Under the pieces are notes generated by a model. That model made no database searches. It worked only from the letters and a program-made list of their open reading frames with translations, and was not told where the DNA came from. From an uncultured Lachnospiraceae bacterium (lineage in GTDB: Bacteria; Bacillota; Clostridia; Lachnospirales; Lachnospiraceae), in NCBI GenBank assembly GCA_902766735.1, contig CACXEU010000097.1, positions 1-46,127 on the forward strand: a stretch of 46,127 nucleotides of DNA, given 5' to 3'. Shown here in pieces: positions 26,240-33,548 of the stretch. The position numbers and the translations under genes were made by a program. Every line of letters starts with the position of its first letter. The stretch's first letter is position 1.

Positions 26240-27421
26240 ATGAACGCAAAAGAATTAATGGATTTGGGAGAACAGAATGTTATTCATACATATAATCGTT
26301 TCCCAGTAGTAATAGAAAAAGCAGAAGATGTCTATGTTTATGATGTGGAAGGGAAAAAATATTTAGATTTTGCATCAGGAATCGCAGTGTCTGCTTTAGG
26401 ATATAGTAATGAAGAATATAAAAATGCATTGAAGGAACAGATTGATAAAATTATGCATACCTCGAATCTGTTTTACAATGTGCCGGCAGTGTATGCAGCA
26501 GAAAAGGTGGTTAAGGCGACAGGACTTAAGAAATGTTTCTTTACAAACAGTGGAGCGGAAGCCATTGAAGGCGCATTAAAAACAGCGAAGCGTTATGCAT
26601 ATGATAAGAATGGTGCCGGAGAATATGAAGTAATTGCCATGCAGCATTCCTTCCACGGAAGAACCATGGGTGCTTTGGCGTTGACAGGAAATGCTCATTA
26701 TCAGGAACCATTCGGACCGATGCTCCCGGGAATTAAATATGCAGAATATAATAACCTGGAAAGTGTTAAGGAATTGGTGACAGATAAGACCTGTGCCATC
26801 ATTTTAGAAGCAGTACAGGGAGAAGGCGGAATTTATCCGGCAACCAAGGAATTTATGGAAGGAATCCGCAAGATTTGTGACGACAATGACATTTTAATGA
26901 TTTGCGATGAAATCCAGTGTGGCATGGGAAGAACCGGTAAAATGTTTGCCTACCAGCATTACAGTGTTCTTCCGGATCTGGTTACCTGTGCAAAGGCATT
27001 AGGTTGTGGGGTTCCTGTCGGCGTTTTTGTGGCAGGAGAAAAATGCTGTGAGTCCCTTGTTCCGGGAGACCATGGAACCACTTATGGAGGAAATCCATTG
27101 GCGACAGTGGCAGTGAATAAAGTGTTTGAAATTTTTGAAAAGGAAAATATTGTTGAGCACGTAAAAGAAGTGGGGGCCTACTTTGAGGCAGAACTCGATA
27201 AGCTGGTAGAAGAATTTGACAATGTTTCTGCTCGTCGTGGAAAAGGTCTGATGCAGGGACTGGTTCTTACCACTCCGGTAGGAGATACCATTACAAAGGC
27301 TCGGGAGCAGGGATTGTTAGTGATTTCTGCAGGAAGTGATGTGCTTCGTATGGTACCGCCACTTGTAATTACAAAAGAACATGTGGATGAAATGATTGCC
27401 ATTTTGAAGAAGTCTTTGTAA
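26240..27421 (+). CDS. argD: Acetylornithine aminotransferase
   Basis: PLP-dependent class III aminotransferase making N-acetylornithine from N-acetylglutamate semialdehyde. Motifs: TNSGAEAIEGALKTAKRYA (cofactor phosphate), QHSFHGRTMGAL, the ICDEIQCGMGRTG block with the Asp that contacts the pyridine nitrogen, and the Schiff-base lysine in VTCAKALGCGVPVG. Start: the ATG at 26240 with GGAGG 5 nt upstream gives 393 residues; an overlapping upstream ATG at 26180 is rejected. It is the last gene of argJBD; argC, needed for the intervening reduction, is not in the window. Confidence 0.97.
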   Translation: MNAKELMDLGEQNVIHTYNRFPVVIEKAEDVYVYDVEGKKYLDFASGIAVSALGYSNEEYKNALKEQIDKIMHTSNLFYNVPAVYAAEKVVKATGLKKCFFTNSGAEAIEGALKTAKRYAYDKNGAGEYEVIAMQHSFHGRTMGALALTGNAHYQEPFGPMLPGIKYAEYNNLESVKELVTDKTCAIILEAVQGEGGIYPATKEFMEGIRKICDDNDILMICDEIQCGMGRTGKMFAYQHYSVLPDLVTCAKALGCGVPVGVFVAGEKCCESLVPGDHGTTYGGNPLATVAVNKVFEIFEKENIVEHVKEVGAYFEAELDKLVEEFDNVSARRGKGLMQGLVLTTPVGDTITKAREQGLLVISAGSDVLRMVPPLVITKEHVDEMIAILKKSL

Positions 27422-27431
27422 GAAAAAGTGC

Positions 27432-27460
27432 TTGAGAATTTGAAAATTATATGATATATG
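27432..27460 (+). promoter_or_regulatory. Predicted promoter of the Na/phosphate symporter gene
   Basis: TTGAGA (27432-27437), a 17-nt spacer and TATATG (27455-27460). The expected start near 27467 falls inside the left arm of the argD terminator, so transcripts from here would not form the full hairpin. Confidence 0.45.
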
Positions 27461-27503
27461 TCTATTTGGAGAATGGGACAGTTTTCCAAATAGACATTTT
27501 TTT
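27458..27503 (+). terminator. Terminator of argJBD
   Basis: A perfect 13-bp stem (arms 27458-27470 and 27485-27497), 14-nt loop and a run of seven T. The next gene's ribosome site (AGGAG) begins immediately after the T-tract. Confidence 0.9.
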
Positions 27504-27517
27504 AGGAGAAAAACAAA

Positions 27518-29176
27518 ATGAATACAGATTTGTATGTGCAGATTACAGAGTTGCTTAGCGGTTTAGCGCTATTCCTTTTTGGAATGAAGTACATGAGTGA
27601 AAATCTGCAGCAGGCAGCTGGTGAAAAGTTAAGAACATTTTTGGACCGCTGCACGAAAAATAAGTATATAGCCGTAGTATTTGGTGCATTGTTTACTGCG
27701 TTTATTCAGTCATCCGGTGCCACAACGGTTATGGAAGTCAGTTTTGTAAATGCAGGTCTTTTGACCTTGGAAAAATCCATTGGGATTACCTTTGGTGCCA
27801 ATATTGGTACTACTATTACCTCGCAGTTGGTTGCATTTAAACTTACTGCTGTTGCACCGTTTATTATTTTTATCGGTGCCGCAATTATTATGTTTAGTAA
27901 AAAACCGTTACTGAGAAAAATTGCAGCTGTTATTTTTGGTTTTGGTGCATTGTTCCAGGGAATCAATCTGATGACTGGATCTCTTCAGAAATTGTCAGAA
28001 TACCATGGAGTTCAAGAAGCATTCAAATTAATTGAAAATCCTGTGTTGGCAGTTTTGGTTGGATTGATTTTTACGATTATTGTTCAGAGTTCCTCTGTTA
28101 CAGTCAGCGTTTTAGTACTGCTTGCGGGAATCACTTTGAAAAGCGGTGCTCCGTTAGTTACCCCATTAACTTGCTTATATTACATTCTTGGAGCAAATAT
28201 CGGGTCTTGTGCACCGGCGGTTCTGGCGTCTTTTGGAACCAGTCGAAATGCAAAGAGAACTGCATTGATTCATGTGCTGTTTAACGTTGTTGGTCTGGTG
28301 GTATTCTCGATTGTTTTGGCTACACCGCTGAAAACAGTAGTACTTGATTTTATTCATTCCATCAGTGCGAATGATAAACGATTTGTAGCTAATGCAGATA
28401 CACTCTTTAAGATATGTCAGTGCCTTATTTTATTGCCATGTACCGGACTTCTTGTTTCACTGTCTAAGAAACTGATTCATGCAAGAGGACAGGAAGTAGA
28501 AGATGAAGACGAAATGACATTGAAGTATATCGGTAGTACCGGAGTACAGAATCCATCAACCGTATTAGTTGAAGTGGTCAATGAAATTACAAGAATGGCA
28601 GATTTGGTTAAGACGAATCTGGAAAAATCCATGGATGCCTTGGTAAACAGGGATAAGAGTCAGGCCAATGATATTATGGCCAGAGAAAAATATATTGATT
28701 ATCTGAGTCATCGGATTACAGAATATATGGTTCGGGCAAACCAGTACGATATTCCAATTCAGGATAGAAAACGATTGGGTGGTTTGTTCCATGTAATCAT
28801 TGACTTGGAACGAATTGGAGATCATGCCATTAACATTCTGGAGAGTGCCGAGAAAGAAAAAGAAAAGAAGATATCTTTCTCGGACGAAGGAAAACAGCAG
28901 GTTTTGGCAATGTATGGAAAAGTTATTGAAATCTTTGAAAAGTCCATAGAAATATTTAAAACGCTGGATAAAAACTGCTTTGATGAAATTAATCAGTTAG
29001 AGGATACAATTGACCAGATGGAAATTGATTGTCAGGAAGGACATGTTCGCAGAATGTCAGAAGAAAAATGTTCCATTGAAGCCGGATTATTATTTACCGA
29101 TTTGGTAATTGGATTGGAAAGAATTGCGGATCATGCGACAAATATTGCATACTCGATTTTACCGGAAAAAGAATAA
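27518..29176 (+). CDS. Na/Pi cotransporter family protein with C-terminal PhoU-like domain
   Basis: Probable sodium-dependent phosphate transporter of the NptA/YjbB type. The membrane domain (about residues 1-320) has two inverted Na-Pi repeats, each with the QSS signature: FIQSSGATTVM (about 66-76) and IVQSSSVTVSV (about 187-197). The C-terminal 200 residues are helical and PhoU-like, with paired DLERIGDHAINI and GLERIADHATNI metal-binding motifs. The 552-residue length is typical. It is a single gene between two terminators. In some bacteria such proteins export phosphate, so the direction is not certain. Confidence 0.93.
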   Translation: MNTDLYVQITELLSGLALFLFGMKYMSENLQQAAGEKLRTFLDRCTKNKYIAVVFGALFTAFIQSSGATTVMEVSFVNAGLLTLEKSIGITFGANIGTTITSQLVAFKLTAVAPFIIFIGAAIIMFSKKPLLRKIAAVIFGFGALFQGINLMTGSLQKLSEYHGVQEAFKLIENPVLAVLVGLIFTIIVQSSSVTVSVLVLLAGITLKSGAPLVTPLTCLYYILGANIGSCAPAVLASFGTSRNAKRTALIHVLFNVVGLVVFSIVLATPLKTVVLDFIHSISANDKRFVANADTLFKICQCLILLPCTGLLVSLSKKLIHARGQEVEDEDEMTLKYIGSTGVQNPSTVLVEVVNEITRMADLVKTNLEKSMDALVNRDKSQANDIMAREKYIDYLSHRITEYMVRANQYDIPIQDRKRLGGLFHVIIDLERIGDHAINILESAEKEKEKKISFSDEGKQQVLAMYGKVIEIFEKSIEIFKTLDKNCFDEINQLEDTIDQMEIDCQEGHVRRMSEEKCSIEAGLLFTDLVIGLERIADHATNIAYSILPEKE

Positions 29177-29186
29177 GAAAAATCAG

Positions 29187-29214
29187 AATGGTGCCTTATG
29201 GGGCACCATTTTTT
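29187..29214 (+). terminator. Terminator of the Na/phosphate symporter gene
   Basis: Perfect 9-bp stem (29187-29195 with 29202-29210, AATGGTGCC), 6-nt loop and T run to 29214. Confidence 0.9.
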
Positions 29215-29244
29215 GTGCCTGCAATATATATCGGTTAGGCACTT

Positions 29245-29253
29245 TGGTATAAT
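29245..29253 (+). promoter_or_regulatory. Extended -10 promoter for the DMT transporter gene
   Basis: TGGTATAAT combines a perfect -10 (29248-29253) with a TGn extension. No good -35 is seen 17 nt upstream. The gene starts 43 nt downstream. Confidence 0.5.
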
Positions 29254-29295
29254 CCAGGAAGGAATGGGAATACTTTCCCGCATAGGAGGATTGTT

Positions 29296-29724
29296 ATGTG
29301 GGGGATTGTGATTGCATTAGTATCCGGAGCATTAATGAGTGTTCAAGGGGTGTTTAATACGGAAGTTACAAAAGGGAGCAGCCTTTGGGTGGCGAACTCC
29401 TGGGTACAGTTTACGGCATTGCTCGTTTGTATTGGTGCATGGTTTTTCACGGGAAGAGAATCTATGACAGCACTTTTTCGAATTGACCAGAAATATATGT
29501 TACTGGGAGGCGTGATTGGCGCGTTTATTACATTGACGGTGATTCAAAGCATGGATGCCTTGGGACCGGCACAGGCAGTACTACTCATTGTCGTGTCTCA
29601 GATTGCCGTGGCATATGTAATTCAGTTGTTTGGATGGTTCGGTGTGGAACAGACAACGCTACAATGGAATAAAATTCTGGGATTAGTTCTTTCCATTGGT
29701 GGAATTTTCATTTTTCAGAAATGA
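29296..29724 (+). CDS. DMT family (YdcZ/DUF606-like) membrane transporter
   Basis: A 142-residue membrane protein with five predicted helices (about 3-22, 33-52, 70-90, 93-115, 122-140). MWGIVIALVSGALMSVQGVFNTEV at the N-terminus and the Pro-rich GPAQAVLLIVVSQIAVAY helix resemble the YdcZ/DUF606 half-size members of the drug/metabolite transporter superfamily. Such proteins often occur as tandem pairs; here only one copy is present, so it probably homodimerises. The substrate is unknown. It has its own promoter and lies upstream of comEA. Confidence 0.82.
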   Translation: MWGIVIALVSGALMSVQGVFNTEVTKGSSLWVANSWVQFTALLVCIGAWFFTGRESMTALFRIDQKYMLLGGVIGAFITLTVIQSMDALGPAQAVLLIVVSQIAVAYVIQLFGWFGVEQTTLQWNKILGLVLSIGGIFIFQK

Positions 29725-29753
29725 AAAATATAGATATTTGTAACATTTTATTG

Positions 29754-29782
29754 TTGCGCGGAAAGATTTTATTTTGTACAAT
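29754..29782 (+). promoter_or_regulatory. Predicted comEA promoter
   Basis: TTGCGC (29754-29759), a 17-nt spacer and TACAAT (29777-29782). The predicted leader of about 45 nt contains the hairpin described next. Confidence 0.55.
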
Positions 29783-29805
29783 GGAACTGTACGTTTGTAG
29801 GGAAA

Positions 29806-29825
29806 CTCCTTGTGAAAATAAGGAG
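29806..29825 (+). promoter_or_regulatory. Hairpin sequestering the comEA ribosome binding site
   Basis: CTCCTT (29806-29811) is exactly complementary to the ribosome site AAGGAG (29820-29825) across an 8-nt loop; the ATG is 8 nt later. Pairing would mask the whole Shine-Dalgarno sequence. Confidence 0.45.
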
Positions 29826-29833
29826 ATGAGCGT

Positions 29834-30418
29834 ATGAATAAGAAAAAAATAATTACAATAATATTACTAATTTCTATGTTGGTTGGCTGTGAAAAGGAAA
29901 CTGTTTCTATGGACCTTTCGGAGAAAACCATGCAAAAAAATGAGGCTGATTCATCCATGAAAAAGGATGAGATGGTTTATGTTTTCATTAGTGGCCAGGT
30001 GAAAAACCCTGGTGTTTATCAGTTTCGGGAAAATCCGCGAATGTTTGAAGTGATTCAAAAAGCCGGAGGGTTTACAAAAAATGCTGAACCTGATTATTTG
30101 AATCAGGCAGAACCGGTTAGTGACGGTCAGTCCATTTATGTGATGTCGAGAAAAGAGTATCGGGCATCAAAGGAGCAAAGTAATGAGGAAGGTAATTCCA
30201 GCAAACCGATGCAGACAGATTCGGGAAAAGTAAATCTGAATCAAGCTACGGAACAGGAACTTACATCATTGCCGGGGATTGGAACTACGAAAGCGAAATC
30301 CATCATAGAATATAGAGAAAAAAATGGCAGATTTACGAAGTGTGAAGATTTAAAAAAAGTCTCGGGAATTGGGGATGCGACTTATTTGAATCTTGAGGGT
30401 ATGATTGCTGTTGATTAG
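29834..30418 (+). CDS. comEA: ComEA family lipoprotein: SLBB and helix-hairpin-helix DNA-binding protein
   Basis: DNA receptor for transformation-type DNA uptake at the outer membrane face. The 194-residue protein has a signal sequence with lipobox MLVGC (residues 15-19), a SLBB-like domain (about 45-110, VFISGQVKNPGVYQF) and a C-terminal pair of helix-hairpin-helix motifs (about 135-194, GKVNLNQATEQELTSLPGIGTTKAKSI). Classical ComEA uses an N-terminal membrane helix, so lipid anchoring is a variation. comEC lies about 3.1 kb downstream, with a two-component system and a GerMN lipoprotein between them in the same orientation. Confidence 0.9.
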   Translation: MNKKKIITIILLISMLVGCEKETVSMDLSEKTMQKNEADSSMKKDEMVYVFISGQVKNPGVYQFRENPRMFEVIQKAGGFTKNAEPDYLNQAEPVSDGQSIYVMSRKEYRASKEQSNEEGNSSKPMQTDSGKVNLNQATEQELTSLPGIGTTKAKSIIEYREKNGRFTKCEDLKKVSGIGDATYLNLEGMIAVD

Positions 30419-30429
30419 AAAGGAAATCA

Positions 30430-31113
30430 ATGAAAGCTTTAGTTGTAGATGATGAAAAATTAATTGTAAAGGGATTAAAGTTCAGCTTAGAACAGGAAGG
30501 ATACGAAGTTGACTGCGCTTATGATGGACAGGAAGCTGTGGATATGGCAAAGGAAAAAAATTATGATATCGTTCTATTGGATTTAATGCTTCCGGTATTT
30601 AACGGTTATGAAGTGTGCCAGCAGATTCGTGAATTCTCTGATATGCCGATTATCATGCTTACAGCGAAAGGCGATGATATGGATAAAATTTTGGGATTGG
30701 AATATGGAGCAGATGATTACATCACGAAACCATTTAATATCTTGGAAGTTAAGGCACGTATTAAAGCGATTACCAGAAGAAATAAACGAAAGGGTACTGT
30801 GGTGACTGCACCAAAAGTAATTACGGTCAGAGAATTAAAACTGGATGTGGAGGCGAAACGTCTTTATATTAAGGATGAAGAAGTTCGCTTGACAGTGAAG
30901 GAATTTGATATTTTGAAACTTCTGGCTGAAAACCCGGGAAAAATCTACAGTAGAGAACAACTTTTGACAATTATCTGGGGAAGCCGTTACCCGGGAGATG
31001 CTAGAACAGTTGATGTAAATGTAAGAAGATTGAGAGAAAAGATTGAAGAAAATCCTGCAAAACCGGAGTATGTACATACAAAATGGGGAATGGGTTATTA
31101 TTTTCAGGGATAG
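30430..31113 (+). CDS. OmpR/PhoB-family response regulator
   Basis: A 227-residue DNA-binding regulator. The receiver domain has the acidic pair VVDDEK at the N-terminus, phospho-acceptor Asp51 (IVLLDLMLP), Thr in IIMLTAKGD and Lys in ITKPFN. A winged-helix domain follows (about 130-227) with the recognition region YPGDARTVDVNVRRLREKIE. It lies 11 nt after comEA and 6 nt before its kinase. Targets are unknown; the context suggests control of the envelope or DNA-uptake genes around it. Confidence 0.95.
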   Translation: MKALVVDDEKLIVKGLKFSLEQEGYEVDCAYDGQEAVDMAKEKNYDIVLLDLMLPVFNGYEVCQQIREFSDMPIIMLTAKGDDMDKILGLEYGADDYITKPFNILEVKARIKAITRRNKRKGTVVTAPKVITVRELKLDVEAKRLYIKDEEVRLTVKEFDILKLLAENPGKIYSREQLLTIIWGSRYPGDARTVDVNVRRLREKIEENPAKPEYVHTKWGMGYYFQG

Positions 31114-31119
31114 GATAAA

Positions 31120-32601
31120 ATGAATAAGAATTTGATTGAAAAAATTCGCAGTGTACTAAAGAGCTTGAAATTTAGAGTTTTTGTGATTGTCGCATTGGCA
31201 ATCATTTTGCCGACTCTGATTTCAAGCATATTTATTTATAACGTTGCGGTAAAAAAATATACAGAGAAAAAGATTGATAGTTTTAGTGGAGCGAATACGG
31301 TAATTCGAAATACCGTGGAGAACGGCCACTTTTTTGATGAAGTGGTAGAAGATGCAGAAACCGCGAATAACTCGGTCTTGCAGAACAACGCGCAGGTGGA
31401 ACATCTGGCGAAAGCACATCAGTGTAGAATTCAGGTGATTAATTCCAAACGTGTTATTTTATATGATAGTGGAAGTGATGCAGGAAAAAACAGTGTTGCA
31501 AAGGCAGTTCAAAAAGGAATGGCCGGAGAAAAACAGTTTGTGCAGAAAGAAGATGCTGTGGAATACGTAATTCCTGTTGTAATTTCTTCCGGAGGCAGCG
31601 AAACCGAATCACAAATTGTTCTCGGGGTTATTTATACTAGATATTCCTTGAAGGATGTAGAAAATTATTCGTTGAATATGCGACGTTATGTCAATATGGC
31701 AAGCAGTCTTCTTGTAATATTCGGATTGATTCTGGCCTGGGTACTTAGTGTTGTGTTTACGAACCCAATTCAGCGAATCGAAAAATCCATTACGGAAATC
31801 TCCCAGGCGAAAAACATTGATAAAGAGCCGGTAGAGGAGGAAAACGATTATTCGGAAGTTATGGAAATCAGTCGTGACTTCAGGGCGTTGGTAAGTCGAT
31901 TGACGACACAGGTTCGCTCCCAGCAGGAATTTGTTTCTAACGTGTCCCATGAATTAAAGACACCGATTACTTCCATGAAGATTTTGGCAGATTCACTGTT
32001 AGGACAGCAGGGAATGCCGGAAGAATTATATCAGGAATTCCTACAGGATATTTCCAAGGAAATTGATCGAGAAAATAATATTATCACAGACCTTTTGGAA
32101 CTGGTTCGAATGGAGAAGTCGTCTGCAGAGATTAACATCTCTTCGGTAAATATTAACGAAATCGTTGAGACGATTTTGAGAAGATTGAAACCGATTGCAG
32201 AAAGTAAAAATATTGAAGTGATTTTCGAATCCTTCCGACCGGTTATTGCCGATGTGGATGAAATAAAATTTGCCAGTGTGGTAAACAATCTTGTGGAAAA
32301 TGCCATTAAATATAATAATACGGATGGAACAGTTACCACATCGCTGAATTCAGACCATCAGTATTTTTATCTGAAGGTAACGGATACGGGAATTGGTATT
32401 TCGGAAGAAGCGCAGGAACGAGTATTTGAAAGATTCTTCCGAGTGGATAAAGCCAGAACAAGAGAAACCGGAGGTTCCGGACTGGGACTGGCGATTACAA
32501 AGGAAATTGTGGATAAACATCATGGGTCCATAAAGGTTCATAGTAAGGAAGGCGAGGGGACAACATTTACTGTTCGAATTCCACTCAAATATATTAGATA
32601 G
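31120..32601 (+). CDS. Sensor histidine kinase (HAMP, HisKA, HATPase)
   Basis: A 493-residue membrane kinase and partner of the preceding regulator. A first helix at about 19-42, an extracytoplasmic sensor of about 145 residues, and a second helix at about 191-213 lead into a HAMP linker. The phospho-accepting His277 is in FVSNVSHELKTP, the N box is NNLVENAIKYN, and G boxes are DTGIGIS and GGSGLGLAIT. The sensor resembles small PAS/dCache-type folds by length but gives no ligand clue. It overlaps no gene and is 8 nt before the GerMN lipoprotein. Confidence 0.95.
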   Translation: MNKNLIEKIRSVLKSLKFRVFVIVALAIILPTLISSIFIYNVAVKKYTEKKIDSFSGANTVIRNTVENGHFFDEVVEDAETANNSVLQNNAQVEHLAKAHQCRIQVINSKRVILYDSGSDAGKNSVAKAVQKGMAGEKQFVQKEDAVEYVIPVVISSGGSETESQIVLGVIYTRYSLKDVENYSLNMRRYVNMASSLLVIFGLILAWVLSVVFTNPIQRIEKSITEISQAKNIDKEPVEEENDYSEVMEISRDFRALVSRLTTQVRSQQEFVSNVSHELKTPITSMKILADSLLGQQGMPEELYQEFLQDISKEIDRENNIITDLLELVRMEKSSAEINISSVNINEIVETILRRLKPIAESKNIEVIFESFRPVIADVDEIKFASVVNNLVENAIKYNNTDGTVTTSLNSDHQYFYLKVTDTGIGISEEAQERVFERFFRVDKARTRETGGSGLGLAITKEIVDKHHGSIKVHSKEGEGTTFTVRIPLKYIR

Positions 32602-32609
32602 GATGAATT

Positions 32610-33536
32610 ATGAAAAGAAGTACTAAGTATTTTGGCGTAATTGTGCTGGCGGTGATAATGCTGGTCTCTCTCTGTGCTTGTGTGGAAAGAAAGGATGAGA
32701 CAATCGAGTACAGCTATTATGTATACTGCCTTGATCAGGAGCAGGAAGGACTGACTTCCGTTGGGTACCAGGGGGAAGAAACCGATGGAATGGAAATGGC
32801 ACGTCACTTTTTGAGTGAATTGCAAAAGGAACGAAAAGAAGAATCCCTGGTAAATCCCATTCCAAACAATGTTTCTATTAATGGTTTTAATATTATTGAA
32901 AAGGTACTGACCGTGGATTTTTCGGAGAGTTATTACTATCAGACTCCGGAAAGAGAATTGCTTAGCAGGGCTGCGATTGTATTGACGTTAAGTCAGATTG
33001 ATGGAGTACGGTATGTGAGTTTTACCGTGAATGGAAATCCATTGACAATTGATGGAGAAATTGTGGAAGCTATGGATGCATCCAGTTTCTCGTCTGATTT
33101 AAGCGGGGATGATTCTGTTAAGAGTAGTGATAGCTTTATTCTTTATTATGCCAATGAAGATGGTAGTGCATTGAAAAAATATAAAATTCAGCGTGGAGAT
33201 TATTCCGGTATGTCGAAGGAAGAATATGTTGTGAGAAAACTGATTTCCGGACCGACAAAAAGTGGCTATACACCGACACTGCCGGAGAAGGTTCAGTTGA
33301 ATGATGTTACCACGGTAGATAACATCTGCTATGTAGATTTCGGCGAGGATTTCCTTACAAAGCAGAGTGTGGTTTCTAATAAATTAGTAATTTATTCCAT
33401 TGTGAATTCACTATTGGAACTAACAGATGTTCAGAAAGTTCAGATGACGGTAAACGGAAAATCAGATATTTTCTATCATGAGGATATCAGTTTGAAGAAA
33501 CCAATGGAACGGAATCTGGATTTAATTGAAGATTAG
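32610..33536 (+). CDS. GerMN-domain lipoprotein
   Basis: A 308-residue exported protein with a signal peptide ending in lipobox-like LCAC (about residues 20-24). Two GerMN-like repeats follow: about 40-140 (VNGFNIIEKVLTVDFSESYY) and about 170-290 (VQLNDVTTVDNICYVDFGEDF). GerMN domains occur in spore germination GerM and in LpqB-like lipoproteins linked to two-component systems. The arrangement regulator-kinase-GerMN lipoprotein parallels the MtrA-MtrB-LpqB order of actinobacteria, suggesting it tunes the adjacent kinase. Its stop codon is 12 nt before the proposed comEC start. Confidence 0.85.
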   Translation: MKRSTKYFGVIVLAVIMLVSLCACVERKDETIEYSYYVYCLDQEQEGLTSVGYQGEETDGMEMARHFLSELQKERKEESLVNPIPNNVSINGFNIIEKVLTVDFSESYYYQTPERELLSRAAIVLTLSQIDGVRYVSFTVNGNPLTIDGEIVEAMDASSFSSDLSGDDSVKSSDSFILYYANEDGSALKKYKIQRGDYSGMSKEEYVVRKLISGPTKSGYTPTLPEKVQLNDVTTVDNICYVDFGEDFLTKQSVVSNKLVIYSIVNSLLELTDVQKVQMTVNGKSDIFYHEDISLKKPMERNLDLIED

Positions 33537-33548
33537 GAGGAAAAAACT

